DNA of 64,000 nt from Mycobacterium sp. PSTR-4-N (GTDB lineage Bacteria > Actinomycetota > Actinomycetes > Mycobacteriales > Mycobacteriaceae): the NCBI RefSeq assembly GCF_022348085.1, contig NZ_JAKRFN010000010.1, positions 62,001 to 126,000 on the forward strand. Direction: 5' to 3'. The position numbers and the translations under genes were made by a program. Of the stretch, positions 28,238 to 37,375 are shown in pieces. The notes beneath the pieces were generated by a model. It was not told the DNA's origin and made no database searches. It saw only the letters and a list, made by a program, of their open reading frames with translations. How positions within the stretch are numbered: the first letter of the stretch is position 1; the number at the start of each line of letters is the position of its first letter.

Positions 28238-28267
28238 TTGACGGCAAATTTAGCAAACTCACATAAT
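28238..28267 (+). promoter_or_regulatory. Predicted housekeeping-type promoter for regulator 1
   Basis: TTGACG (28238-28243), an 18-nt spacer and CATAAT (28262-28267) each match the sigma-70/SigA hexamers at five of six positions, in an AT-rich patch of an otherwise GC-rich region. The start of transcription would be near 28274, shortly before a small reading frame and regulator 1. Confidence 0.6.
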
Positions 28268-28287
28268 AAGTGGTGTCAGTGCGTGCC

Positions 28288-28440
28288 ATGCGCATTCGTG
28301 TCAGCATCGGGGATCGCATGGGCCGTCGGCACGTGGAAATGGGGGCAGGTATGGGGTCGGCGGTGGATTTCGGCAAACTGGTGCCGACTCGGCTGGGGCC
28401 GGCGGTGACCGCCTCGGTACGAAAACGCCGGGCCCGGTGA
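28288..28440 (+). CDS. Possible 50-residue basic peptide coupled to regulator 1
   Basis: The frame from ATG 28288 encodes 50 residues, Arg-rich at both ends and Gly/Met-rich in the middle (GRRHVEMGAGMGSAVDFGK). About three quarters of third codon positions are G or C, as in real genes here. Its TGA overlaps the ATG of regulator 1 by one base. No ribosome-binding site is seen, but it starts only ~14 nt after the predicted transcription start. It may be a leader peptide, or an untranslated region with chance openness. Confidence 0.3.
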   Translation: MRIRVSIGDRMGRRHVEMGAGMGSAVDFGKLVPTRLGPAVTASVRKRRAR

Positions 28441-29282
28441 TGACTCAGATGTGGGGCACGCTCGGCAGGGCGCAGTTGCCCGGCGACATCTGGACGCTTC
28501 TGGACAACGATGGGGAAAAACCTGGAGAGCTTCCGGTGGGCGCCCCGATCCTTTCGGGCGGCCTGCCCATCGTCGCGCCGCACCGGCGCCGAACCCGCCT
28601 CGTCGGACCCTGCACCGCCGACGGGGCGGATCTGGAGTTGCCGGTCGGCGAAATCCTGATCATCGATGACTCTCGGCTCCAGCGCGACAATCTCTCGATC
28701 ATCCTCGCGGGTGGCGCGGCGTCGAGGCCGATCGCGGCGTGGAACGTCGACTCGCTGAGCGCGGCGCTGGACATGGCTGATCCCGGGTCGCCGTGCATCG
28801 TTCTGCTGAATCTGATGACGCACGGGAGCATCACATTGCTTCATCTCGTGCGGGAATTGCGTCCAGCGGCCAGGGTGATCGTCATCGGCGTCACGGAGAG
28901 CGACGAGGCCGACGTCATCGCGTGCGCGGAAGCCGGTGTCGCCGGCTACCACCTCCGATCAGAGTCGCTCGGCGAACTCCGTACGCTCATCGCGCGGGTG
29001 GCAAACGGTGAATCCCGTTGTCCAACAGTGGTATCGACGATCTTGCTCAAGCATTTGTCGGCCATGGCGGGGCAGCGGCGACACGGCCCATCAGAACCTG
29101 ACCTCACCGCTCGCGAAATGCAGATTCTCCGCATGCTGGAAGACGGTCTGTCGAATCGGGATATCGCCGAACGGCTTTGCATCACTCTCCACACTGTCAA
29201 GAATCACGTCCACGGCATCTTGAGCAAGCTCGGGGTACGCACTCGCGCGGAAGCCGCTGCGTTGTCCCGGTCGCTGCGTTGA
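28440..29282 (+). CDS. NarL/LuxR-type regulator 1 with pseudo-receiver domain
   Basis: 280 residues. After a ~68-residue variable N-terminus comes a response-regulator receiver (72-190) and a LuxR-type helix-turn-helix (~221-275: LTAREMQILRMLEDGLSNRD, then HTVKNHVHGILSKLGV). The acidic pair D76/D77 is kept, but the phospho-acceptor position at the end of beta-3 is Asn124 (VLLNLMTHG) and the conserved beta-5 Lys is Arg173 (HLRSES). Classical phosphorylation is therefore unlikely. It is one of three related regulators in this block and no histidine kinase lies nearby. Alternative starts are GTG 28437 and ATG 28449. It probably controls the polysaccharide region downstream (inference). Confidence 0.85.
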   Translation: MTQMWGTLGRAQLPGDIWTLLDNDGEKPGELPVGAPILSGGLPIVAPHRRRTRLVGPCTADGADLELPVGEILIIDDSRLQRDNLSIILAGGAASRPIAAWNVDSLSAALDMADPGSPCIVLLNLMTHGSITLLHLVRELRPAARVIVIGVTESDEADVIACAEAGVAGYHLRSESLGELRTLIARVANGESRCPTVVSTILLKHLSAMAGQRRHGPSEPDLTAREMQILRMLEDGLSNRDIAERLCITLHTVKNHVHGILSKLGVRTRAEAAALSRSLR

Positions 29283-29323
29283 ACGCTTCCTCCAGGCGAG
29301 GGTCTAGGTCGAACCAGAGAGCA

Positions 29324-29373
29324 AAGATGGCTCTATCGGTCCATGTACGTGAGCCTCCACTCGGTCGATAGTT
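29324..29373 (+). promoter_or_regulatory. Conserved promoter box A
   Basis: AAGATGGCTCTAT leads into GGTCCATGTAC (29338-29348), then 18 nt and GATAGT (29367-29372). The same layout recurs at 31316, 39980 and (weaker) 32270. GATAGT fits a -10 element, and the imperfect palindrome GTCCATGTAC would sit at the -35 position, as expected for an activator-dependent promoter. It lies 56 bp before the start of the proline-rich exported protein. Confidence 0.75.
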
Positions 29374-29428
29374 GGTGAGCGGGACCTCTGAATACTGGAG
29401 TGCCCGCTCGGCCGATGAGGGGGATCAC

Positions 29429-30577
29429 ATGGTGGGGCGACGATATGCGTCATCCTGCGCCGTAGTCACAATGGGGCGGCCACGGCTGACAGAAGATCAG
29501 CGACGCTCAGGGCGTGCACTTGTGGCCGCGTTCGTCGCCGGCGGGCTGGCGGTGAGCGCACTCTTGTACCCGGGTGCCGCCGAGGTGCCCGTGACCGGTC
29601 TCGGTCAGGCGCCGTCGCAAGGGGCAGATTTCGTGCGGGGGCTCTCCGGGCGGATCGCCACCATCGCGACGAATGTGACCGCTGCCTTCGAGAAACTCGA
29701 CCTTCGAGAAGTGCTCCATGTGGTCGAGTTCATCGAAAGGAATCCCGCTGCGCTTCCGCCGCAGACAGTCCTGGCGCTCACCGACACCTACGGCCTCGGA
29801 AATGTCATCCATCTGGTGACGGTCGTCGGGGGAGGCGGTGTGGTCGTGCGTTCTCCTGCAGACATCTTCGGCGGTGCCATCGGAGGAAGCGGGGGTGGAG
29901 TCCCCCCGTCGGGGATCGACCCGCGAACGGACTGGGCCTGGCTGTGGCAGCTTCTGCTGAGCCGGTTGCCCGCCCACATCGCGACGAGTGTGCCGGCGAT
30001 GCTCAGCAGCGTGCTGTCTGCGCTGGACCCGGTGAGCGCGCAGACGTTGATGACCGCGCTGACCGCAACGACCGCGGTGCCTGAATCCCTGACGCTGCCC
30101 ACATCCGTGCCGGCCCCGGCGCCCGCCCCATCGGCTGTCTCCCTACCTGTCGATGTGCCGGGGCCGGTACCCTCGCCGGTGATGTCCGCACCGCCGGCTC
30201 CGCCGTCGCCGGCGCCGATCATCGCCGAGACCGCGATACCGCCGGCCTCTTACCCACCTCCACCGCCGACGACGGTGCAGGACCTCCCCTCCACCGAAGA
30301 CGTGCCACCCCCGACATCGGCGAATGTGCCCACCCCCGAACCGCAGACCGACGACCACATCACTGGGATCGATTCTCCCGGAGAAGATCCCGCCGACAGC
30401 ACGGTTGATCCCGGCGATGCCGCCACCACGCGCCCGACCTCCAGCGCCGACGAGAACGGGCCATCGGAGTCGAGTCCAGAGCCGAACCGTTCGGAAGGGA
30501 CCGGCGACCATGATTCGTCTGGTTCATCGGCTGCCGGTGGAGGCAGTTCCCCGTCGTCGGACACGACGGGCGATTAG
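29429..30577 (+). CDS. Membrane-anchored or secreted proline-rich protein, function unknown
   Basis: 382 residues. A cationic N-terminus (TEDQRRSGR) is followed by a hydrophobic segment ALVAAFVAGGLAVSALLYPG (~residues 30-50), an uncleaved signal anchor or signal peptide. Residues ~65-200 look folded, with hydrophobic helices and a Gly-rich patch. From ~210 to the end the chain is Pro/Ala/Ser/Thr/Asp/Glu-rich and disordered, ending SSPSSDTTGD. Start ATG 29429 is chosen for its GAGGGGG site; earlier in-frame starts overlap promoter box A. No family was recognised. Its own copy of the box suggests a surface role linked to the polysaccharide. Confidence 0.65.
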   Translation: MVGRRYASSCAVVTMGRPRLTEDQRRSGRALVAAFVAGGLAVSALLYPGAAEVPVTGLGQAPSQGADFVRGLSGRIATIATNVTAAFEKLDLREVLHVVEFIERNPAALPPQTVLALTDTYGLGNVIHLVTVVGGGGVVVRSPADIFGGAIGGSGGGVPPSGIDPRTDWAWLWQLLLSRLPAHIATSVPAMLSSVLSALDPVSAQTLMTALTATTAVPESLTLPTSVPAPAPAPSAVSLPVDVPGPVPSPVMSAPPAPPSPAPIIAETAIPPASYPPPPPTTVQDLPSTEDVPPPTSANVPTPEPQTDDHITGIDSPGEDPADSTVDPGDAATTRPTSSADENGPSESSPEPNRSEGTGDHDSSGSSAAGGGSSPSSDTTGD

Positions 30578-30605
30578 AACGTGCTCACGTCCGGACTGGG
30601 CGCAG

Positions 30606-31328
30606 ATGACGGCCGCCGCCACCAACGGTGAACGGCGCGCTCCCGCGGGCCGAACCGTTCTCGTTGTCGACGACTGCGCGCTCCACCGTGAGGTGTTGGC
30701 ATCGGCGCTTCTCTCGATGGGTATCGCCGCCATCCGAACCGCATGGGATCTGCCGTCTCTGATCGGCACGCTGGAATCGACGACACCGCAGGTCATTCTG
30801 GTGAACATGGCGACCGTCGGGGTGAACACTCTACTGCGAGCTGCGTGCAGTCTGAGTCCGGAAACCCCGCTCATAGCAGTCGGCGTCAATGAGGACGACT
30901 CGGATACCATCTTCGCCTGCGCAGCGGCACGCGTGAAGGCGTTTCACACCAGATCTGAGTCATTGGCCGATCTTCTCCTGCTGATCACGCTGGTTGCGCA
31001 AGGCAAGGTCGCCTATCCGCCGCAGATCGCGGCAACGTTGATGGGCCACGACACAGCCGTCGCCGGGCGGGGTCGGAGAACTTTGGATCGAGACCTGACT
31101 GATCGAGAGATCCAGATCCTCAAGCTGCTCGAACTGGGCCATTCGAACCAAGAAATCGCCGAGCGATTGTCGATTGCGGTCCATACGGTGAAAAACCACG
31201 TGCACAGCCTCCTGACCAAGCTGGGAGTCAGTACCCGCGGCGAGGCCGCCGCCCTGTCTCCGAGGATCCGGCCGAACCGGAGATCCAGTCGGGGTACTGG
31301 TCCGCGGTCTAGGAAAAATTGGCCCTGA
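30606..31328 (+). CDS. NarL/LuxR-type regulator 2 with pseudo-receiver domain
   Basis: 240 residues: receiver at ~17-130, helix-turn-helix at ~165-220 (LTDREIQILKLLELGHSNQE, AVHTVKNHVHSLLTKLGVST). The acidic pair D22/D23 is kept. The phospho-acceptor is Asn67 (VILVNMATVG) and the beta-5 Lys is Arg116 (HTRSES). Start ATG 30606 has no strong ribosome-binding site; an in-frame ATG at 30510 would overlap the previous gene. It lies 28 bp after the exported protein, so it probably shares box A. Confidence 0.82.
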   Translation: MTAAATNGERRAPAGRTVLVVDDCALHREVLASALLSMGIAAIRTAWDLPSLIGTLESTTPQVILVNMATVGVNTLLRAACSLSPETPLIAVGVNEDDSDTIFACAAARVKAFHTRSESLADLLLLITLVAQGKVAYPPQIAATLMGHDTAVAGRGRRTLDRDLTDREIQILKLLELGHSNQEIAERLSIAVHTVKNHVHSLLTKLGVSTRGEAAALSPRIRPNRRSSRGTGPRSRKNWP

Positions 31329-31365
31329 CGGTCCATGTACGTCGTGATTGACGAGCCCGATAGTT
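31316..31365 (+). promoter_or_regulatory. Conserved promoter box B
   Basis: GGTCCATGTAC at 31330-31340, 18 nt, GATAGT at 31359-31364: identical geometry to box A. The upstream part overlaps the last codons of regulator 2. It lies 120 bp upstream of regulator 3, so that gene may be subject to control by the box-binding factor. Confidence 0.78.
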
Positions 31366-31485
31366 GTGGGGTGCCCGGCTAGCCGGCCACGGCAGTCACC
31401 GGCGACAGGGCGAAGCGAACCGCCGGAACCACAGACGAACTGGCTATCACATCGAGTCGATGTGTGTTTCTCGGGGGAGGAACTG

Positions 31486-32253
31486 TTGACCACGCAGCAG
31501 ATCGTTCGGCATTCGATCGTCACCACGCGACATCCTGCGACGCACGGTGTCGAAGACCGCGCCGTGACGGGATCGACGAGCCACCATGTCCCACATTCAC
31601 GTCTGCTGGTCATCGATGACAGCGCTCTGTACCGCGAGTGCCTGTTGGGTGTCTTGACTGCGCGGCAGTCTTTTTCAGCGCACGGTATGACCTGGGATCC
31701 GACGTCACTGATCGCCGCAATGCAGACCACGCGTCCCGATGTCATCCTCCTCAGCGGATGCATCTGTCACAGTGCCGTGCTGATCAAGCAGATCAGACAG
31801 ATCAACCCGGCGGTGCGCGTGATCGTCACGGGGCTTCCCGAAGAGGACGAGAGCAACATCGTCGCCTGTGCGCAGGCCGGCGCAGCCGGCTTCCACTTGC
31901 GCAGCGAATCACTGACCGATCTGCTTGCTTTGATACACGCCGTTGCTGACGGCCGTCAGTACTGTTCGCCGACGATATCGGGCATCCTGCTGCGGCACAT
32001 GTCTGAGGCGGCCGCACAGCGGCGAAGGCCCGCGCCGAAGGGTTCGGTGCTGACCGCTCGGGAGATACAGATCCTTCACATGCTGGAATCTGGTCTGGCC
32101 AATCGTGATATCGCCGACCGGCTCTGCATCGCCGTCCACACGGTGAAGAACCACGTGCACAGCGTCTTGACCAAGCTCGGCGTCAGCAGTCGCGAGCAGG
32201 CTGCTGCGCTCGCCCGGAAGATGATTGCCACGGGCGAACTCTCGGCGATCTAG
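31486..32253 (+). CDS. NarL/LuxR-type regulator 3 with pseudo-receiver domain
   Basis: 255 residues: receiver ~38-155, helix-turn-helix ~190-245 (LTAREIQILHMLESGLANRD, AVHTVKNHVHSVLTKLGVSS). D44/D45 are kept, the phospho-acceptor is Ser90 (VILLSGCICH) and the beta-5 Lys is Arg139 (HLRSES). A TTG start at 31486 is proposed because GGGGGAGG lies at ideal spacing; upstream in-frame starts are closer to box B and lack such a site. All three regulators share the HxRSES replacement, so they descend from one already non-canonical ancestor. Confidence 0.8.
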   Translation: MTTQQIVRHSIVTTRHPATHGVEDRAVTGSTSHHVPHSRLLVIDDSALYRECLLGVLTARQSFSAHGMTWDPTSLIAAMQTTRPDVILLSGCICHSAVLIKQIRQINPAVRVIVTGLPEEDESNIVACAQAGAAGFHLRSESLTDLLALIHAVADGRQYCSPTISGILLRHMSEAAAQRRRPAPKGSVLTAREIQILHMLESGLANRDIADRLCIAVHTVKNHVHSVLTKLGVSSREQAAALARKMIATGELSAI

Positions 32254-32269
32254 ATCCCGATTCAGACCG

Positions 32270-32319
32270 AAGATCGCTCTCAGTGCTCATGCGACGCGCA
32301 CCCCCGTTCCTCGATAGTG
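32270..32319 (+). promoter_or_regulatory. Weaker promoter box D upstream of glmS
   Basis: The left part AAGATCGCTCT matches box A closely. The central CATG (32288-32291) and GATAGT (32313-32318) fall at exactly the same spacing as in boxes A-C, but the outer bases of GGTCCATGTAC are not kept. It lies 115 bp before glmS, the first gene of the beta-lysine cassette. Confidence 0.5.
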
Positions 32320-32434
32320 AATGTGTGATCGGGGGATTAGCTCGGGTTGGGAGTGGGGGATCGCTGATGGTGACATCTCGGGGCGTTGACAGGCCGGCAC
32401 CGCGACAGATGTTCGTACGGCGAGGAGATCGGTG

Positions 32435-34212
<1,778 letters not shown>

Positions 34213-34216
<4 letters not shown>

Positions 34217-35769
34217 CCGACCACACCTGTGCTTCCCGTCGCCTGCGCGCCGTCGAATACCCCATCGAGACCGACGTGATCGATGACTTCACCGCCGCGA
34301 CCGACGAGGGGCCGGACCGCACCGCGATCGTGCACAACGGGAAGGCCGTCACCTATCGAGAGTTCGAACAGCACGTCACCGAGATCGCATCGGCCTGTCG
34401 GCTGCCGCGGGTCGCGGGCGCCGATCGGATCGCGGCGCTGGTCTCCCACACCCCCTCTGCCGCAGCGACTCTGTTGGGCGTGCTGTCTGCCGGCCTCACC
34501 TACTGTCCGATCGACGGCGCACTCCCGGCTGAGCGTGTTCGCAGCATGATGTCGGCGCTGCGTGTGGACCGTGTGTACTCGGCGTTGCAGTCGGACACCG
34601 TGATGCTCGGCGTGCGAGTCGAGGAATTCCATGCTGTGGACCCGGCCAGGCCCACCCTGTCTCAAGTTCGGCGATCACCCGACGATGCGGCATATGTGCT
34701 GTGCACGTCGGGGTCCACCGGTACCCCGAAACCTGTTGTGGTCTCGCGGCGTGCGTTGGGTGTCACGGTGCGAGCGCTGCGCACCCTCTTCGAGCTGACA
34801 CCGCAGGACCGCGTGCTGCAGTTCGCTTCGCTGGGGTGGGACACCTGCTTGGAAGAGATCCTGCCGACTCTGACCGCCGGGGCAGCTCTCGTCTTCGACG
34901 ACCGCGTGCACTGCGGGTCCTTTCCCATGTTCCTGAGAGCGGTCGCCGAGCAAGCCATATCGGTGATCGATCTGCCGACGGCGTTCTGGCATGAACTGGT
35001 GCGCTTCCTCGACGAGGAGAACGAGGTGCTGCCGGCCTGCATACGACTCGTGGTGATCGGTGGAGAGATGGTCGATCCGACTCGGCTGCGACAGTGGACA
35101 CAGCTCGGTATGGAGCACGTCCGGTTGCTCAACACCTACGGATGCACCGAGACGACGTTGATCACCCACGCTGTGCAGTTGCGCGGTGCCGGAACCGAGA
35201 TCGGCGTCGGCGCCTCCGCCGATGCTCCCATCGGAATCGCACTCCCGCATGTCGTCGATCACATCACCGACGACGGTGAATTGCTGATCTCCGGTCCGGG
35301 TGTGGCGAGCGGGTACCTGGGGATGCCCGAACAGAGCGCCTCCGCCTTCACTGTCGCTGATCACGGATGCGGACCGATGCGCTGGTTTCACACCGGTGAC
35401 GTCGTGGTCCGAAACGATCACGGTCTGCTCCATGCGCGTGGTCGGGCGGACGAACAGCTGAAAGTGCTCGGGGTGCGGGTGCATCCGGCCGAAGTGGAAG
35501 CCCATCTGCACTCGCATCCGTCAGTGGCCGCCTCCGTGGTGGTCGGCGAAAGGACATCAGCCGGAAAGCGCCTCGCCGCGTACGTCGTTGCGAGACAACC
35601 GGTGACGGCGAAAGAACTCAAGAATTACCTCGGTGGTCGACTGCCCGGGCAATTCGTCCCGTCGCGGATCACGTTCGTCACCGCGCTGGCTCACACCCAG
35701 AGCGGCAAGGTCGATCGCGCGGCAACCCGCCGTGCCGTCACAGACATCAGCGAAGGAGCCAACCAATGA
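34213..35769 (+). CDS. Stand-alone NRPS adenylation domain, predicted (beta-)lysine-activating
   Basis: 518 residues. Core motifs: A3 LCTSGSTGTPKP (163-174), A5 NTYGCTETT (307-315), A7 WFHTGDVV, A8 GRADEQLKVLGVRVHPAEVE and A10 Lys499 in TQSGKVDR. Reading the ten pocket positions against GrsA gives D210, T211, E214, D253, V281, G283, T308, L316, I317, K499. D210 binds the amine and E214/D253 suit a basic side chain; as I recall, the D-T-E-D-V-G-T pattern is listed for (beta-)lysine domains. It would load the carrier protein encoded next. No condensation or thioesterase domain is present. ATGA overlaps on both sides. Confidence 0.85.
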
Positions 35770-35990
35770 ATTCCGAACACATCGTCGCGATCTACCGACG
35801 CGTCCTCGAAAAGTCGCATGTGGACGAGGATTCGGACTTCTTCGACCTCGGCGGGGACTCGTTGCTCGCCACCCGTGTCCTCAGTGCGATCGCACGCGAC
35901 TTCGGGACCGAGCTGGTCTACGACGACATCGTCGACAACCCCACGCCGCGCGGGCTGTGCGCGCTTGTCGTAGGAGCCGTGGCCTCGTGA
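35766..35990 (+). CDS. Stand-alone peptidyl carrier protein
   Basis: 74 residues with the phosphopantetheine attachment site DLGGDSLLATRVLS; Ser32 is the attachment residue. Four-helix carrier proteins of this size accept aminoacyl groups from free A domains. It overlaps the adenylation gene (ATGA) and the oxidase gene (GTGA), which places it as the hub carrying the activated amino acid for the oxidase, the GNAT or both (inference). Confidence 0.88.
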   Translation: MNSEHIVAIYRRVLEKSHVDEDSDFFDLGGDSLLATRVLSAIARDFGTELVYDDIVDNPTPRGLCALVVGAVAS

Positions 35991-37375
35991 CTGCACCGGG
36001 CGACCGTGTCCTCGTGGTGGGCGCAGGCCTGGCCGGGCTGACGGCCGCCGTCGAACTGAGCAAGGCCGGCGTCGACGTGACGGTGCTGGAAGCTCGCGAT
36101 CGGGTGGGCGGGCGGATGCACGGAGTGCAGGCCGCACCCGGTGTCGTCGCCGATGGCGGTGCGGCGTATCTCGGCGTCCGGCACACTCAACTGCTCGGGC
36201 TGATCGACGAGTACCGGCTCTCGCTCGTGTCCACCGAGATGGTGGGCGACAGTACGTTCCTGATCGGTGACACACGCACCTCCACCGCGGGGCGGGTCCC
36301 CCCGCTCGACGCCGTAGCGCTCGGCGGTCTCTTCGACCGACTCGACGAGCTCGTCACCGTGATCGACCCGGATGCGCCCTGGCGTACCCCGGGGGCCGAC
36401 TTCCTCGACCGCCAGACTGCCGCGAACTGGCTCATCGGGGAGGAGGCGCGGCTCGACGCGCACACCTTCTTCCCGCTCTTCCTGGGCGAGATGATGGCGG
36501 CGGACCCGTCGTCGATCTCGGCTCTGCACATGGCGTTCTATCTGAAGTCGGGCGGCGGAATCAGGTATCTGAATGCCTTCGAAGGGGGTGCGCAGCAGTG
36601 GCGCATCGACGGTGGCGCCCATCAGCTGTGCACCGCGCTCGCGAGGCGTCTCGCCGGCCGGGTGCGGCTGAACCAATCGGTTCGTGCGATCGATCAGGAT
36701 GACAGCGGCGTGATGGTGCGGTGCGGGTCAGGCACCGATGACGCGACCACCGACTACTCCGCAGACCATGTCATCGTCGCCGTCCCGCCACTGTTGGCGC
36801 AGCGCATCCAGTTTCGGCCGGCTCTCGGCAGGCCCCGCGCGAGCACGGTCACCGCCCCCGGATGTGCCGTCAAAGTGCATCTGGGTTACCCGGCCCCTCT
36901 CTGGCGCAAGCTCGGCCGGTCGGGGTGGTCGGTGAGTACCGACGGGCCGCTGCTGTCCACTGTCGACGATTCCCCACCCGACGGATCTGCAGGGGTGTTG
37001 ACCGGGTTCGTCACCGGTGCAGCGGCATCGGCATTCTCGTCGATGTCGGTAGACGAGCAGCGCAACGCAGTGCTCGCACATGTCGATCGACTCTTTCCCG
37101 AGTTGCCGGCTCCGACAACCTGCACGGTCACGGACTGGGTGGCCGAGAAGTATTCGAAAGGGTGTTATGCGGCGCTGTTCGGTCCGGGTGACTGGCTTGC
37201 GCTGGGACCGACACTCACTCAACCGCATGGCCGTGTCCACTGGGCGGGTACAGAGACGAGCCTCGAGTTCTTCGGCCTGATGGAGGGCGCCATCAGGTCA
37301 GGGCGCCGCGCTGCCGCAACGTTGCTGCAGGCCGCCGACGACACGACCGACTCGCAGAAGGTGTTGACGCGATGA
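35987..37375 (+). CDS. Monoamine-oxidase-type flavin amine oxidase
   Basis: 462 residues. N-terminal FAD motif VLVVGAGLAGLTAAVELSKAG, then LEARDRVGGRM. The C-terminal GRVHWAGTETSLEFFGLMEGAIRSG closes the FAD site. Cys393 in YSKGCYAAL aligns with the cysteine that binds FAD covalently in human MAO (SGGCY), so a covalent flavin is possible. Such enzymes oxidise amines to imines/aldehydes. In this cassette the substrate could be the carrier-bound lysine/beta-lysine or an amino sugar. GTG start at 35987 overlaps the carrier-protein stop; the longer open frame upstream is an antiframe of the A and PCP genes. Confidence 0.82.
   Translation: MTAPGDRVLVVGAGLAGLTAAVELSKAGVDVTVLEARDRVGGRMHGVQAAPGVVADGGAAYLGVRHTQLLGLIDEYRLSLVSTEMVGDSTFLIGDTRTSTAGRVPPLDAVALGGLFDRLDELVTVIDPDAPWRTPGADFLDRQTAANWLIGEEARLDAHTFFPLFLGEMMAADPSSISALHMAFYLKSGGGIRYLNAFEGGAQQWRIDGGAHQLCTALARRLAGRVRLNQSVRAIDQDDSGVMVRCGSGTDDATTDYSADHVIVAVPPLLAQRIQFRPALGRPRASTVTAPGCAVKVHLGYPAPLWRKLGRSGWSVSTDGPLLSTVDDSPPDGSAGVLTGFVTGAAASAFSSMSVDEQRNAVLAHVDRLFPELPAPTTCTVTDWVAEKYSKGCYAALFGPGDWLALGPTLTQPHGRVHWAGTETSLEFFGLMEGAIRSGRRAAATLLQAADDTTDSQKVLTR

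Noticed and set aside
32270..32319. Treating box D as equal to boxes A-C
   Set aside because: Only the left segment, CATG and GATAGT match; the outer bases of the central motif are not conserved, so it is listed as a weaker site.
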